Below, one piece after another: positions 37,746-48,059 of a stretch of DNA of 64,000 bases; the first letter of the stretch is position 1, and the number at the start of each line of letters is the position of its first letter. The stretch spans positions 744,001 through 808,000 of the forward strand of contig OZ244870.1 in assembly GCA_965221205.1 (NCBI GenBank), written 5' to 3'. Made by a program: the position numbers and the translations under genes. The DNA is from CBDFMG01 sp965221205 [NCBI: bacterium] (GTDB lineage: Bacteria; SM23-31). The notes beneath the pieces were generated by a model. It did not search any database and had not been told where the DNA came from. It saw only the letters and a list, made by a program, of their open reading frames with translations.

Positions 37746-39575
37746 ATGGACCGTAATTCAATAATCGCTCTTGTACTCATCTTTGTAATTTTTCTCCTCT
37801 GGGAACCGTACGTCCGGTTTTTTTACCCCCCAAGCGAATCACCTGTGTCAGAAGAGCAACCCTCTTCTGAAGAAGGCAGTAACGAATATATTGAGCAGAC
37901 AGACGCGCAGCAGGTGTCGAAACCGGTTGTTCCGGACATTCAGGAATCTCTTCTGCCCCAATTAGGAACACTCCAAAAAACCGAGATTCCGGAGCAGACA
38001 ATAGAGATTGAAACGGAGCTATACAGAGGCATTTTGACCACCAAAGGAGGTACAATCACCGAATGGGTTTTGAAAAATTATCCCGACCCTTTTGGTAATC
38101 CTGTTAATATCATTCGTGATAATGATGTCGGTAATTTGGATTTATCATTTTTCAGCAGCGAAGGTTTTCTTATCGACTTATCTGAATTTGACTTTATCCC
38201 AGCGGAAGATGAACTGAGCAACCGATATGGCAAAATCGACCTAACGGGAAGAGACCGACCACGGACTATTACCCTTACAGCCGATCTTGGAAATAATCGC
38301 TACGTACGCAAAAGATTTACCTTTGATCCATATTTATATGATATCGGTTTTGAGGTTGAATTCGAAAACATGCAGACACTAATTCATAACCAGGAATATA
38401 CGCTTGTTTGGGGGAGTGGAATTCGCACCACCGAGAAAGATACCGAAGATGATATGCAGTTTTCGAAAACAATGGCGCTTTATGGCTCAAGCGTTGAAAA
38501 GTTCGACATTCAAAATGATGAAGAGCGGTCTGAACGTCCATTTAATGGAGATATTCACTGGATAAGCACACGGAGCAAATACTTTTGTTCGCTGATTATA
38601 CCGCATAATGTGCCCGGAACAAGTGTTGAATTCAGCGGAAAGAGCATTCCTGAAGAGGCCCATATAGCTAGGAAAAATTATACAACAAAATTAATGATGG
38701 GATTCACGCCCACAACCCCGGTTTTCACAAATACATTTTCAGTTTACCTCGGACCAGTTGATTTTGATGAATTCAAAATCTTAGAGAGCAAAATTGGCAA
38801 TGGTCTTCGGCTCAAAGAAGCGCTCGATATTAATTCATGGATTCGCGAATTGAGCATGTTTATTCACCGGATTTTCAATTTTCTCCACACATTTATCCCT
38901 AATTATGGTATTGTTATCATTGTTTTCTCGCTGCTGATCAACACGGTAATGTTTCCGCTTACAGCAAAGAGTTATAAATCGATGAAGAAAATGCAAGACC
39001 TTCAGCCGCTCATGACTGATCTTCGTGAGAAGTACAAGAAGGAACCAAAGAAGCTCCAACAGATGCAGATGAAGCTCTACAAGGAGCACAAAATAAATCC
39101 TCTCGGTGGATGTTTACCGTTCTTGTTTCAAATGCCTATTTTCTTTGCAATATATCCGATTTTCCGTTCAATCGAGCTTCGGGGAGCGCCTTTTTTCGGA
39201 TGGATTACCGACCTTTCACAACCTGATACTGTTGCAACGATCCCCACTATTCTCCCTTTTAATAATCTGATGTACGGTAATAATGTCAATGTTCTTACCT
39301 TCGTTTATGCCATTACAATGTTTGTTCAACAGAAGATCATGATGAAGGATCCTAAACAGAAGGCAATGGTATATCTTATGCCTCTGATGCTGCTCCTTTT
39401 TCTCAACAGATGGTCATCGGGATTTATACTCTATTTTATCATTTTCATGCTGCTTTCGATTTTGCAGCGATACGTTGTCAAAGATAAAGACGCTCCTGCA
39501 GGAAAGCAAACAATACCTGTTCCTGTAGAAAAAATCCAAGCTAAAAAACCCCGTAAAAAGGGAAAGAAGAAATAA
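37746..39575 (+). CDS. yidC: Membrane protein insertase YidC
   Basis: 609 residues, the Gram-negative long form. An N-terminal signal anchor (SIIALVLIFVIFLLWEPYV) is followed by a large periplasmic domain (about 60-370) and the conserved five-helix insertase core with NYGIVIIVFSLLINTVMFPL, TAKSYKSMKKMQDLQPLM, NPLGGCLPFLFQMPIFFAIY and a C-terminal Lys/Arg-rich tail (KKPRKKGKKK) that can contact ribosomes. It inserts and folds inner-membrane proteins with or without SecYEG. The gene is complete. Confidence 0.95.
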   Translation: MDRNSIIALVLIFVIFLLWEPYVRFFYPPSESPVSEEQPSSEEGSNEYIEQTDAQQVSKPVVPDIQESLLPQLGTLQKTEIPEQTIEIETELYRGILTTKGGTITEWVLKNYPDPFGNPVNIIRDNDVGNLDLSFFSSEGFLIDLSEFDFIPAEDELSNRYGKIDLTGRDRPRTITLTADLGNNRYVRKRFTFDPYLYDIGFEVEFENMQTLIHNQEYTLVWGSGIRTTEKDTEDDMQFSKTMALYGSSVEKFDIQNDEERSERPFNGDIHWISTRSKYFCSLIIPHNVPGTSVEFSGKSIPEEAHIARKNYTTKLMMGFTPTTPVFTNTFSVYLGPVDFDEFKILESKIGNGLRLKEALDINSWIRELSMFIHRIFNFLHTFIPNYGIVIIVFSLLINTVMFPLTAKSYKSMKKMQDLQPLMTDLREKYKKEPKKLQQMQMKLYKEHKINPLGGCLPFLFQMPIFFAIYPIFRSIELRGAPFFGWITDLSQPDTVATIPTILPFNNLMYGNNVNVLTFVYAITMFVQQKIMMKDPKQKAMVYLMPLMLLLFLNRWSSGFILYFIIFMLLSILQRYVVKDKDAPAGKQTIPVPVEKIQAKKPRKKGKKK

Positions 39576-39597
39576 CAAATGTTTTTCACATTTAATT

Positions 39598-39632
39598 AAG
39601 GAAATCGAGAAGTATAACGGTTTCCTTTTTTT
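39598..39632 (+). terminator. Terminator-like hairpin between yidC and mnmE
   Basis: AAGGAAA (39598-39604) pairs with TTTCCTT (39621-39627), followed by five more T. The stem is short and the loop long (16 nt), and it ends 4 bp before the mnmE ATG. A weak terminator or a translational hairpin is possible. Confidence 0.35.
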
Positions 39633-39636
39633 CATT

Positions 39637-41043
39637 ATGTCATTACCTGTAGACGACACCATTGCAGCCATATCAACACCACTTTTTCCCTCGGGAATTG
39701 GTGTTATACGAATTAGTGGCCCCGATGCTTATAAAATAACTGACACGATATTTGAAGGTACGGGAATACCGTCTTCCCGTGATTCATACAGTGCGCTTCA
39801 CGGTTATGTTCAAGACCCTCAAACAGGGGTGCAAATCGATGAAGTTGTGTGTCTTGTCATGAAAGGGCCGAATACCTATACTGGAGAAGATGTGGTAGAA
39901 CTTTCTGCCCATGGAAGCCCTTTTTTGCTGCAGGAGATTATCAAAGTTATAATTGCGAATGGTGCCCGACAGGCAGAACCCGGGGAGTTTACTTATAGGG
40001 CCTTTATCAACGGCAAGATGAGTCTAACACAAGCCGAAGCAGTTCACCAGCTTATTCATGCCCGAAGCGAGACCGGGCTCAGAAATGCATTTCTGCAGCT
40101 TCAGGGATCGTTACAGAAGCGAATACAAAAGCTTCGCAATTCCGCCGTTGAGCTCTTATCCGATTTCGAAGCGGAAATTGAGTTTCCTGAAGAAGGTTTA
40201 AGCTTTATCTCAAAAAAAGATGCAACTTTAAGGCTGAAACTGCTTATAAAATGGTGTTCAGAGTTAGCAAGTTCCTATACGATCGGCAAAAAGATTGAAG
40301 AGGGTGTAACTATTACACTTTGCGGCCCACCCAACTCGGGGAAATCAACCTTATTGAACAGACTTTTAAATAAAGACCGCGCAATAGTTCACTATGAACC
40401 AGGCACGACGCGTGATGTTATTGAAGAGACAGTCGTCATTAATGGAGCAACGCTTCGGCTTGTCGATACAGCTGGAATCAGGGACACAGATAAATCGGTC
40501 GAAGAGCATGGTATCAAAAAAACCTACTCTGTTCTCAAAAAATCTGATCTCGTTATATGGATCGATTCAGTCTCTGAAAAGGATACGACAAACGACTTCC
40601 TCTTTCAAAAAGTGCATTCATATATTCATGACCATTCGAAACACATACAGGTTCTTAGACTGCTCAATAAAAGCGACCTCCTCAAAAACGACCAGAGAAA
40701 ACAGCTTGTCGATGAATGTTCAAACGGAACACAGTATGTGGTCTCGGCCAAGCGCGGGTGGGGCATTTCTCAGCTACGCAATACAATATCGGATTGCATA
40801 GGAAAGCTTCATGTCCCAATTTACGAGGGAACAATTGTTACGAGTATGCGACAGCGGCAACTCCTTGATGCAGCCAAAGACGCATTGAAGCGAGTTCTCA
40901 ACGGGCTACAGAACAATATTTCATTAGAGTACCTGTGTATAGACCTGCAGGAAGGGATAGAAGGATTGAACCAATTTATTGGGAAGAATCCCCCGCAGGA
41001 TATATACAAGATTATTTTTAGTAATTACTGCGTCGGAAAATAA
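39637..41043 (+). CDS. mnmE: tRNA modification GTPase MnmE
   Basis: 468 residues. With MnmG it makes the cmnm5/nm5 group on wobble U34 of tRNAs. The N-terminal formyl-THF-binding domain (IAAISTPLFPSGIGVIRISG) is followed by a helical domain and a GTPase domain with G1 GPPNSGKSTLLNRLL, G2 GTTRD, G3 DTAGIRDT and G4 NKSD. The C-terminal catalytic Cys lies in NYCVGK. It is complete and adjacent to its partner mnmG. Confidence 0.95.
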   Translation: MSLPVDDTIAAISTPLFPSGIGVIRISGPDAYKITDTIFEGTGIPSSRDSYSALHGYVQDPQTGVQIDEVVCLVMKGPNTYTGEDVVELSAHGSPFLLQEIIKVIIANGARQAEPGEFTYRAFINGKMSLTQAEAVHQLIHARSETGLRNAFLQLQGSLQKRIQKLRNSAVELLSDFEAEIEFPEEGLSFISKKDATLRLKLLIKWCSELASSYTIGKKIEEGVTITLCGPPNSGKSTLLNRLLNKDRAIVHYEPGTTRDVIEETVVINGATLRLVDTAGIRDTDKSVEEHGIKKTYSVLKKSDLVIWIDSVSEKDTTNDFLFQKVHSYIHDHSKHIQVLRLLNKSDLLKNDQRKQLVDECSNGTQYVVSAKRGWGISQLRNTISDCIGKLHVPIYEGTIVTSMRQRQLLDAAKDALKRVLNGLQNNISLEYLCIDLQEGIEGLNQFIGKNPPQDIYKIIFSNYCVGK

Positions 41044-41060
41044 CGCACACTACATAATAG

Positions 41061-41076
41061 TGTTTCACGTGAAACA
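41061..41076. promoter_or_regulatory. parS: parS centromere site 1 (ParB binding)
   Basis: TGTTTCACGTGAAACA, a perfect 16-bp palindrome identical to the consensus chromosomal parS. Its last base is the A of the mnmG ATG. Confidence 0.88.
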
Positions 41077-42977
41077 TGACGTATTCCAATAAATATGATA
41101 TAGTAATCGTGGGTGCCGGACATGCCGGCTGTGAGGCAGCCCTTGCTGCATCCCGCTGCGGCCTTAAGGTTCTGGTGCTTACAATGGACACATCGGCAAC
41201 AGCGAGGATGTCGTGCAATCCTGCAATCGGGGGACTTGCCAAAGGACACCTTGTACGGGAGATCGATGCACTCGGCGGCGAGATGGGAAAAGCGATAGAT
41301 GCATCTGGCATTCAATTCCGAATGCTCAACCGCTCAAAGGGACCCGCTGTATGGTCTCCAAGAGCACAGGCTGATAAAAAACTTTACTCCGACTACATGA
41401 CACATACCCTACAGCAACAGCCCGGCCTTGAATACGTAGCGGGAGAAGTAATTGACATCCTTATCAAAGAAAACAGTGCTGCAGGTGTGGTACTCAAATC
41501 GGGAGAATATGTTGAGTGCAGGGCTGTCATTATCACGAGCGGAACATTTCTCGGTGGTATAGGTTTCAGGGGAGCAGATTCATTTGAAGGCGGGAGAGTT
41601 GGAGAAAAACCTGCTATAGGCCTGACAAAGAGTTTGCAGAGGAACGGTATTCAGCACGGAAGATTCAAAACCGGAACACCTCCCCGGTTAGACGGCAGGA
41701 CAATCGATTGGACACAATTCGAGCAGCAAGATGGAGATGAATTCCCTCAACCATTTTCATTTAGCACCGATTCGATAGCCATGCCCCAAATACCGTGTTA
41801 TCTCGGATGGACGAATGAAGTGACACACGAAATACTTCGTGAGGGATTTGAAGAATCACCGCTTTTTTCGGGAAAGATACAAGGTACCGGGCCGCGATAC
41901 TGCCCTTCGATTGAAGACAAAATAAATCGTTTTGCCAACAAGAAACGCCATCAAATTTTTCTTGAACCTGAAGGACTTGATACAAACTGGATATACATCA
42001 ACGGTTATTCGACCAGCCTTCCGACAGAGGTGCAATTGCTTGGACTCAAATCTATTCCCGGCCTTGATCATGTAGAGGTCTTGCAATATGGCTATGCTGT
42101 CGAATACGACTACTTCCCTCCCGATCAATTACATCTATGGATGGAGACCAGAACTGTTCGCAATCTTTATCTCGCAGGCCAGATTAATGGAACATCAGGG
42201 TATGAAGAGGCTGCTACCCAGGGATTAATCGCCGGAATAAACGCTGCTAATATCCTTCTTGATAAAGAACCTCTGATCCTGAAGCGATCGGAAGCATACA
42301 TCGGTGTCCTTATTGACGATCTTATTAACAAACCTATTGAAGAACCATATAGACTTTTTACGTCTCGGGCTGAATACCGCCTCATTCTCAGGCAGGATAA
42401 TGCCGATGAGCGGCTCATGGAATATGGAAGAACACAAGGCTTGATTAATGACACGACCTACGCCAAGATGATCAATAAACGGGAGTCACGAAGCATGGTG
42501 ATTTCTTACCTCAAAAGCAACCGAGTCAGGCCGGAGAATGCTAATCCAGTATTAAAAAACGCAGAAAGCTCGCCGATTAAAGAGTCGGAAAGTTTATACC
42601 AGCTCCTTAAACGTCCAGAGTTGTCATTCTCACACATTGCTAATATTGAGCCAGGCATCATGTCAACCGCTGATTTTTTACATGGATTCGACCTCCCGAA
42701 ACAGGTTGAAATGGAAGTGAAATACGAGGGGTATATAATCCGATTGAACAAACAGGCCGATAGCGTTAAGAGGATGGAAGATTCACAGCTTTCCGACAAC
42801 ATCGATTATAAATATTTATCTTTTTTATCAATGGAGGCACGGGAAAAACTCGAAACATTACGACCGCATACTCTCGGACAGGCTTCACGAATAGCAGGAA
42901 TATCAGCTGCCGATATAGCAAATTTGATGGTTTATCTTAAGAAAAATACAATCAAATCCGAACAATGTTCCACGTGA
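41076..42977 (+). CDS. mnmG: tRNA uridine-5-carboxymethylaminomethyl synthesis enzyme MnmG
   Basis: 633 residues, FAD-dependent partner of MnmE. The dinucleotide-binding motif IVIVGAGHAGCEAALAASRC is at the N terminus, followed by MSCNPAIGGLAKGHLVREID, KGPAVWSPRAQADK, RFKTGTPPRLD and the C-terminal FTSRAEYRLILRQDNAD. It is complete. Its start codon abuts one parS site, and its stop (TGA at 42975) lies within a second parS site that also overlaps the rsmG start. The overlap with rsmG is 13 bp. Confidence 0.96.
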   Translation: MTYSNKYDIVIVGAGHAGCEAALAASRCGLKVLVLTMDTSATARMSCNPAIGGLAKGHLVREIDALGGEMGKAIDASGIQFRMLNRSKGPAVWSPRAQADKKLYSDYMTHTLQQQPGLEYVAGEVIDILIKENSAAGVVLKSGEYVECRAVIITSGTFLGGIGFRGADSFEGGRVGEKPAIGLTKSLQRNGIQHGRFKTGTPPRLDGRTIDWTQFEQQDGDEFPQPFSFSTDSIAMPQIPCYLGWTNEVTHEILREGFEESPLFSGKIQGTGPRYCPSIEDKINRFANKKRHQIFLEPEGLDTNWIYINGYSTSLPTEVQLLGLKSIPGLDHVEVLQYGYAVEYDYFPPDQLHLWMETRTVRNLYLAGQINGTSGYEEAATQGLIAGINAANILLDKEPLILKRSEAYIGVLIDDLINKPIEEPYRLFTSRAEYRLILRQDNADERLMEYGRTQGLINDTTYAKMINKRESRSMVISYLKSNRVRPENANPVLKNAESSPIKESESLYQLLKRPELSFSHIANIEPGIMSTADFLHGFDLPKQVEMEVKYEGYIIRLNKQADSVKRMEDSQLSDNIDYKYLSFLSMEAREKLETLRPHTLGQASRIAGISAADIANLMVYLKKNTIKSEQCST

Positions 42978-43693
42978 AACATAACAAACCATACAGCACA
43001 CTGGATAAAGGGCTTAATTCAGTTAGCGATCAACTGCAGTATTTACAAGATGTTACAGAGCAATTTGGACTGCCCCTATCGTTCGGCCAAATCCGTTTGT
43101 TTGAAATTTATACACGTCAGATAATTATCTGGAACCAGAAAACAAATCTGATTGCAAAAAATGATATTCCTCGGATCGCACAGCGTCACATCTTTGAATC
43201 GCTACTCTTAACGAAGGCGGCTGATTTCCAAAGAAAAATAAAAGTCCTTGATGTTGGAACTGGGGCAGGATTCCCGGGCATACCTCTCTATATCTGGAAT
43301 CCTGATATAGAATTGATACTTATCGAATCTAATAGGAAAAAAATCATATTTCTCGAACTTATGAAAGATATGCTTAATCTTTCCCGGGTCAACGTCTATT
43401 GCGGTCGGGCAGAAGATGCAGCACAGAATGTGAATCTTGCTAAATCATTCGATATTGTTGTTGCACGGGCCGTTGCTCCTTTGGAAAAACTCCTGACGTG
43501 GTCGATGCCCTTTCTCAAGAAGTGTCCGGATAGCAAGAGCATGTGTCTCTTTCCAAAGGGAAGCAATGTTTCCGATGAGCTTAAAAAAATAGATGATGAT
43601 ATATGGTCTACTTCAACAACCGACCTAACAAAATACACAGAACATAAAGACAAACGATTAATTACTATAACTGCATTATTATCAATATTTTAG
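42965..43693 (+). CDS. rsmG: 16S rRNA (guanine527-N7)-methyltransferase RsmG
   Basis: 242 residues. It methylates G527 of 16S rRNA using SAM. The SAM-binding motif VLDVGTGAGFPGIPLYIWNP lies at about residues 94-113, with VVARAVAPLEKLLTW further on. The start MFHVKH is encoded by the parS site itself. A later in-frame start is not obvious. The order mnmE-mnmG-rsmG is the classic origin-proximal arrangement, but parA/parB do not follow here. Confidence 0.93.
   Translation: MFHVKHNKPYSTLDKGLNSVSDQLQYLQDVTEQFGLPLSFGQIRLFEIYTRQIIIWNQKTNLIAKNDIPRIAQRHIFESLLLTKAADFQRKIKVLDVGTGAGFPGIPLYIWNPDIELILIESNRKKIIFLELMKDMLNLSRVNVYCGRAEDAAQNVNLAKSFDIVVARAVAPLEKLLTWSMPFLKKCPDSKSMCLFPKGSNVSDELKKIDDDIWSTSTTDLTKYTEHKDKRLITITALLSIF
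42966..42981. promoter_or_regulatory. parS: parS centromere site 2 (ParB binding)
   Basis: TGTTCCACGTGAAACA, one mismatch from a perfect palindrome and a known natural parS variant. It lies across the mnmG stop and the rsmG start and codes for FHVKH. Confidence 0.88.
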
Positions 43694-43703
43694 AGTTATT
43701 CTG

Positions 43704-44642
43704 ATGCCACATACAAGTAAAGATAAAGCAGTTTTTGATGAGATCAAGGAGCTCATAACCGAGCAGAGCAATCTAAACACAGAGTCGATTGATACTGTAT
43801 CTGTTTCGGAGATTCTCCGTTTAATCAATCAGGAGGATGCTCTTGTCCATGCTGCTGTTGCTGAAGAGCTTGACGCTATTGTACAAGCAGTGGAGTTTAT
43901 TGTCGCTGCTTTTAAGAAAGGCGGGCGGCTGTTTTATGCAGGTGCCGGGACCAGCGGGAGGCTCGGTGTCCTTGATGCCTCTGAATGTCCGCCAACATTC
44001 GGTTCCGACACAGAAATGGTGCAGGGAATTATTGCAGGGGGATACGACTCGTTAATTCGATCACAAGAAGGTGTGGAGGATAACGAGGAAGCGAGCATCC
44101 AAGACCTAAAAGACAGAAATTTTAATTCTGAGGATATATTGTGCGGCCTCACAGCTTGTAAACGAACACCTTACGTTGTCAGTGCGTTACAATACGCACA
44201 TAGTCTTGGCGCAAAAACTATCTATGTAACCTGTACACCTCATGCAGAATTGACTGTTGATTCTGATGTTGCCATTTGCCCCGTTGTCGGACCTGAAGTT
44301 ATCATGGGATCAACACGCATGAAAGCAGGTACCGCAGAAAAAATGGTGCTTAATATGCTGACAACTGCTTCGTTTATTCAGATGGGCAAGGTATACAAGA
44401 ATATGATGGTTGACCTACGAATGACAAGCCGGAAGTTACAGGAGCGTTCAAAGAGAGTTGTCATGATGGCAACAGGTGTTGATTACCTCGGAGCGGAATC
44501 TGCTCTTGAGGAGTCAGGAGGACAAGTAAAGACAGCATTAATTATGATTTTAGGCAATGTTTCAAGAAAAAAAGCGGAGCAGGTGCTGATTCAATCAAGC
44601 GGTTTTGTTCGAAAAGCTCTGGACATCACTCAGGCGAAATAA
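43704..44642 (+). CDS. murQ: N-acetylmuramic acid 6-phosphate etherase MurQ
   Basis: 312 residues, SIS-domain enzyme. It cleaves the lactyl ether of MurNAc-6-phosphate to give GlcNAc-6-phosphate in cell-wall recycling. Signature segments: FYAGAGTSGRLGVLDASECP, GIIAGGYDSLIRSQEGVEDN and GPEVIMGSTRMKAGTAEKMV. It is complete and starts 11 bp after rsmG. No dedicated MurNAc transporter or kinase is adjacent. Confidence 0.93.
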   Translation: MPHTSKDKAVFDEIKELITEQSNLNTESIDTVSVSEILRLINQEDALVHAAVAEELDAIVQAVEFIVAAFKKGGRLFYAGAGTSGRLGVLDASECPPTFGSDTEMVQGIIAGGYDSLIRSQEGVEDNEEASIQDLKDRNFNSEDILCGLTACKRTPYVVSALQYAHSLGAKTIYVTCTPHAELTVDSDVAICPVVGPEVIMGSTRMKAGTAEKMVLNMLTTASFIQMGKVYKNMMVDLRMTSRKLQERSKRVVMMATGVDYLGAESALEESGGQVKTALIMILGNVSRKKAEQVLIQSSGFVRKALDITQAK

Positions 44643-44697
44643 ACGTGATGGCACATATCAGCAGTTTAATTTTTGATCATTACATTCATTCTTATTA

Positions 44698-47600
44698 ATG
44701 AAATTACATGATTTTCATAACCACTTTTTCGCCGCGCAGCCGTTCAGGAATTGTATTGAACGTTGTACTGCTGGTGAACATTTTTCCGTATCGGGATTGG
44801 CTGGTTCTGCTGTATCCATTCTGACATCAGGATTGGCTGAACAGCATGACGGACAATTTATTGTAGTTGCTCCTGATTTTCAGGCTGCTGAGATTATACA
44901 ATACGATTTAGAGGCCATTGGAGATAAACAGGTAAATTATTTTCCCGCTTACCGCGGAATCCATCTCGAAGAGAAGCAAATTAACACCGATGTACGCCTT
45001 GCCCGCATACAGTGTCTGCAAAGCCTGCTTTCGGGCAAAAAAGGTGTGTATGTTCTTGAATGCCGTGCCCTTCTCCAGGAAGTCGTACCTCCCCAACAAC
45101 TTACCAACAGGATACTCACAGTTAAAAAGGGAGAAGAAACCGACTTCGGTTTCTTTGCCGAATACCTCGTTGAAGAAGGATTCAAGAGAGAGGTTATGGT
45201 AGAGGATTTTGGAGATATTTCGATCCGTGGTGGGATAATCGATATATTTTCATTAAGTGGACTTGAGCCTGTCAGAATAGAATTTGACGGAAATACGATT
45301 GAATCTATCCGTGTGTTCGATATTAACACACAGCGCTCTCTAAAAGAAACCGAGCATGTCTCCATTGTGCCTCCAGTGCCCGACACGTCAGGAATTTTTA
45401 TCCCCGACCTTTCTGGCGGCACAGCATCGGTACTAGATTATTTTCCTGACGATGCGCCGCTTTTCTTTCATCAGCCAATATTTGCCCAGAAAACAATTCA
45501 TGAGTTTATAGAGAGAGTAAACAAAGCTCGTTACGAAGAGTCAGCCAGACGGAAGATTGATTCATCTGAAATATTTCAACATATTGAGGAGCGACTTTCT
45601 GCACGATCTTCAGCATACATTCGAAATACACTTCATTCGACTCACCGTGACAGCACAATACATTTTCAGATGAAAACTCTGCCGAAATTTAGAAGAAATC
45701 TGAAATTTTTTTCACAGTTCTTTGCGGAACTTCAGGATGAGTATCCCGAAATTACTCTTACTATTCTTTGTGACGGTGACAGTCAAGCTGATAGGCTGCG
45801 GAATTTGATCCTCGATGAAAACCTCCTGGCTATTCCGTATTTCATTCGTTCAGGAATATTGACCGAAGGCTTTTTAAGTCCCCAAGGACAAATTGCCATC
45901 CTTAACGATCATGAGATCTTCGACAGGAAACACTTCAGAAAGCCAAAGCGAATATACAAAGCCCGAAAAGTGCTCCTAGATGATCTATCACTACAGATAG
46001 GGGATTTTGTTGTTCATGAAGACTACGGAATTGGTCAATACTTGGGACTTGATAAGATTTCTATCGGCAAAAGTGAGCAGGAGGCTCTCAAAATAGCTTA
46101 CCGTGAAGGTGATTCGCTCTATCTCAATATAGAAAAACTGCCGAATCTTGAAAAATACACAGGACAGGAGGGATATAAACCCGAACTCAGCAAATTGGGC
46201 GGAGCCGACTGGGACCGTGTAAAAAAGAAGACGAAAAAATCTGTAGAAATTATCGCGAAAGAACTTGTTGGTCTCTATGCAAAGCGGTCCTCGAAGCAGG
46301 GCATCACTTTTTCCGCCGACACACAGTGGCAGCAAGAGCTAGAGGCGTCTTTTGAATACGAAGAGACTCCCGACCAGCTTAAAGCTTGCTGGGAAATAAA
46401 AAAGGATATGGAATCGAGCAATTCGATGGATCGATTAGTGTGCGGTGATGTTGGATTCGGAAAAACCGAGGTTGCCCTTCGAGCATCATTTAAGGCGGTC
46501 AACGACAGCAAACAAGTCGCCGTGCTTGTACCAACGACAATATTAGCCCAACAACATTATGACACATTCTGCAAAAGGATGAAACAATATCCTGTTACTA
46601 TCGAAATGCTCTCACGATTCCGCACACCAAAACAGCAGAAAGCTATTTTAGCCGGTTTATTGGACGGTTCAGTCGATATTGTCATCGGAACACACCGCCT
46701 TTTGTCAAAAGACATTGCATTTAGTAACCTCGGGTTAATTATTATTGATGAAGAGCAAAGATTTGGCGTTAAGCACAAGGAGAAATTGAAACATCTCCGG
46801 TCAGAAGTAGATGTTTTAACCTTAACCGCCACGCCGATTCCGAGGACGATGCATATGTCACTTCTTGGAGTACGGGACCTATCGGTGATTAACACGCCGC
46901 CAAAAAATAGAATGTCGATTATAACCGAGATAGCGGAATTTGATGACGATCTGGTACGGGCTGCAATTATCAAAGAACTCGACAGGGGCGGGCAGATTTA
47001 TTTTGTACATAATAAAGTCAGGACAATTTACAAACTTCTCGACACACTCCAAAAATTGGTCCCTGAAGCATCCTTTGGTGTTGCACATGGACAAATGAAA
47101 GATCGTGATCTTGAAGAGGTTATGCATGCGTTTCTGCGAGAAGAGTTTTCCTGTCTTATTTCGACTATGATAATTGAATCAGGTCTTGATATTCCGTCGG
47201 TAAATACTATAATTGTAAATCAAGCAGAAAATTTCGGTCTGGCTCAGCTCTATCAGCTAAGGGGGAGAGTCGGAAGATCTGATATTCAGGCATTTGCGTA
47301 TTTATTGACCCCGCGATTTGAAAAAATGAGCGAAGACTCGTTAAAACGACTCCAGACCTTAACGGAACATACTGAACTGGGTTCCGGTCTGAATATTGCG
47401 CTTAATGACCTTGAAATCAGAGGAGCAGGAAATCTTCTGGGATCGGAGCAAAGCGGTCAAATCAATGCTGTCGGATACGACATGTTTACAAGGCTTGTCA
47501 AAGAATCGGTCTCAGAACATATGAACGAGATGCTGCCGGAAGATGAGGCACAAAAGACCGGAGTACAGGAAGCTTATGCCGTTAAAATCGATACAGACAT

Positions 47601-48042
47601 TTCGGCTTATTTCCCGGACTCTTATATTCCTGATCCATTTCAGCGTGTTTCCTTATACAGAAAAATCTCTTCCATTGATTCGGTAACTGATCTCAATGAA
47701 ATAAAAGAAGACCTATCAGACAGATTTGGAACTCCTCCGGATCAGGCAGAGAACCTGCTTCATTTGATTGAATTGAAACTTCAGGCATCACAGCTCTCGA
47801 TGAAGCGTATCAGTATTATGAGACATAAATTCACGGGGACATTTGCAGTTGATGCAGGGGCATCTGCAGTGGAAAAGGAACAATTAGCACAATTGGTTAG
47901 TTCTTTTGTTGAAAATGCAACTTATCCCTTTCAGCTGAAGCAGGAAAGTAACTTGAAACTTGAGCTGCCGGTGCCAAGCAATTCAGACCGGGAAAGTCTT
48001 TCGTATATCGGTAATTTTCTAAAATATTTAAAATCAGCGTAA
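44698..48042 (+). CDS. mfd: Transcription-repair coupling factor Mfd
   Basis: 1114 residues. It removes RNA polymerase stalled at lesions and recruits UvrA. Domains in order: UvrB-like module (about 20-300); CarD-like RNA-polymerase-interacting domain (QIGDFVVHEDYGIGQYLG, about residue 430); RecG-like motor with Walker A CGDVGFGKTEVALRASFKAV (about 580), DEEQ box IIDEEQRFGVKHKEKL (about 683), TATPIPRTMHMSLLG and motif VI QLRGRVGRSDIQAFAYLL; and the C-terminal TRCF domain. It is complete and starts 55 bp after murQ. Confidence 0.96.
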   Translation: MKLHDFHNHFFAAQPFRNCIERCTAGEHFSVSGLAGSAVSILTSGLAEQHDGQFIVVAPDFQAAEIIQYDLEAIGDKQVNYFPAYRGIHLEEKQINTDVRLARIQCLQSLLSGKKGVYVLECRALLQEVVPPQQLTNRILTVKKGEETDFGFFAEYLVEEGFKREVMVEDFGDISIRGGIIDIFSLSGLEPVRIEFDGNTIESIRVFDINTQRSLKETEHVSIVPPVPDTSGIFIPDLSGGTASVLDYFPDDAPLFFHQPIFAQKTIHEFIERVNKARYEESARRKIDSSEIFQHIEERLSARSSAYIRNTLHSTHRDSTIHFQMKTLPKFRRNLKFFSQFFAELQDEYPEITLTILCDGDSQADRLRNLILDENLLAIPYFIRSGILTEGFLSPQGQIAILNDHEIFDRKHFRKPKRIYKARKVLLDDLSLQIGDFVVHEDYGIGQYLGLDKISIGKSEQEALKIAYREGDSLYLNIEKLPNLEKYTGQEGYKPELSKLGGADWDRVKKKTKKSVEIIAKELVGLYAKRSSKQGITFSADTQWQQELEASFEYEETPDQLKACWEIKKDMESSNSMDRLVCGDVGFGKTEVALRASFKAVNDSKQVAVLVPTTILAQQHYDTFCKRMKQYPVTIEMLSRFRTPKQQKAILAGLLDGSVDIVIGTHRLLSKDIAFSNLGLIIIDEEQRFGVKHKEKLKHLRSEVDVLTLTATPIPRTMHMSLLGVRDLSVINTPPKNRMSIITEIAEFDDDLVRAAIIKELDRGGQIYFVHNKVRTIYKLLDTLQKLVPEASFGVAHGQMKDRDLEEVMHAFLREEFSCLISTMIIESGLDIPSVNTIIVNQAENFGLAQLYQLRGRVGRSDIQAFAYLLTPRFEKMSEDSLKRLQTLTEHTELGSGLNIALNDLEIRGAGNLLGSEQSGQINAVGYDMFTRLVKESVSEHMNEMLPEDEAQKTGVQEAYAVKIDTDISAYFPDSYIPDPFQRVSLYRKISSIDSVTDLNEIKEDLSDRFGTPPDQAENLLHLIELKLQASQLSMKRISIMRHKFTGTFAVDAGASAVEKEQLAQLVSSFVENATYPFQLKQESNLKLELPVPSNSDRESLSYIGNFLKYLKSA

Positions 48043-48059
48043 GTGTTCGTCAGGCAACT

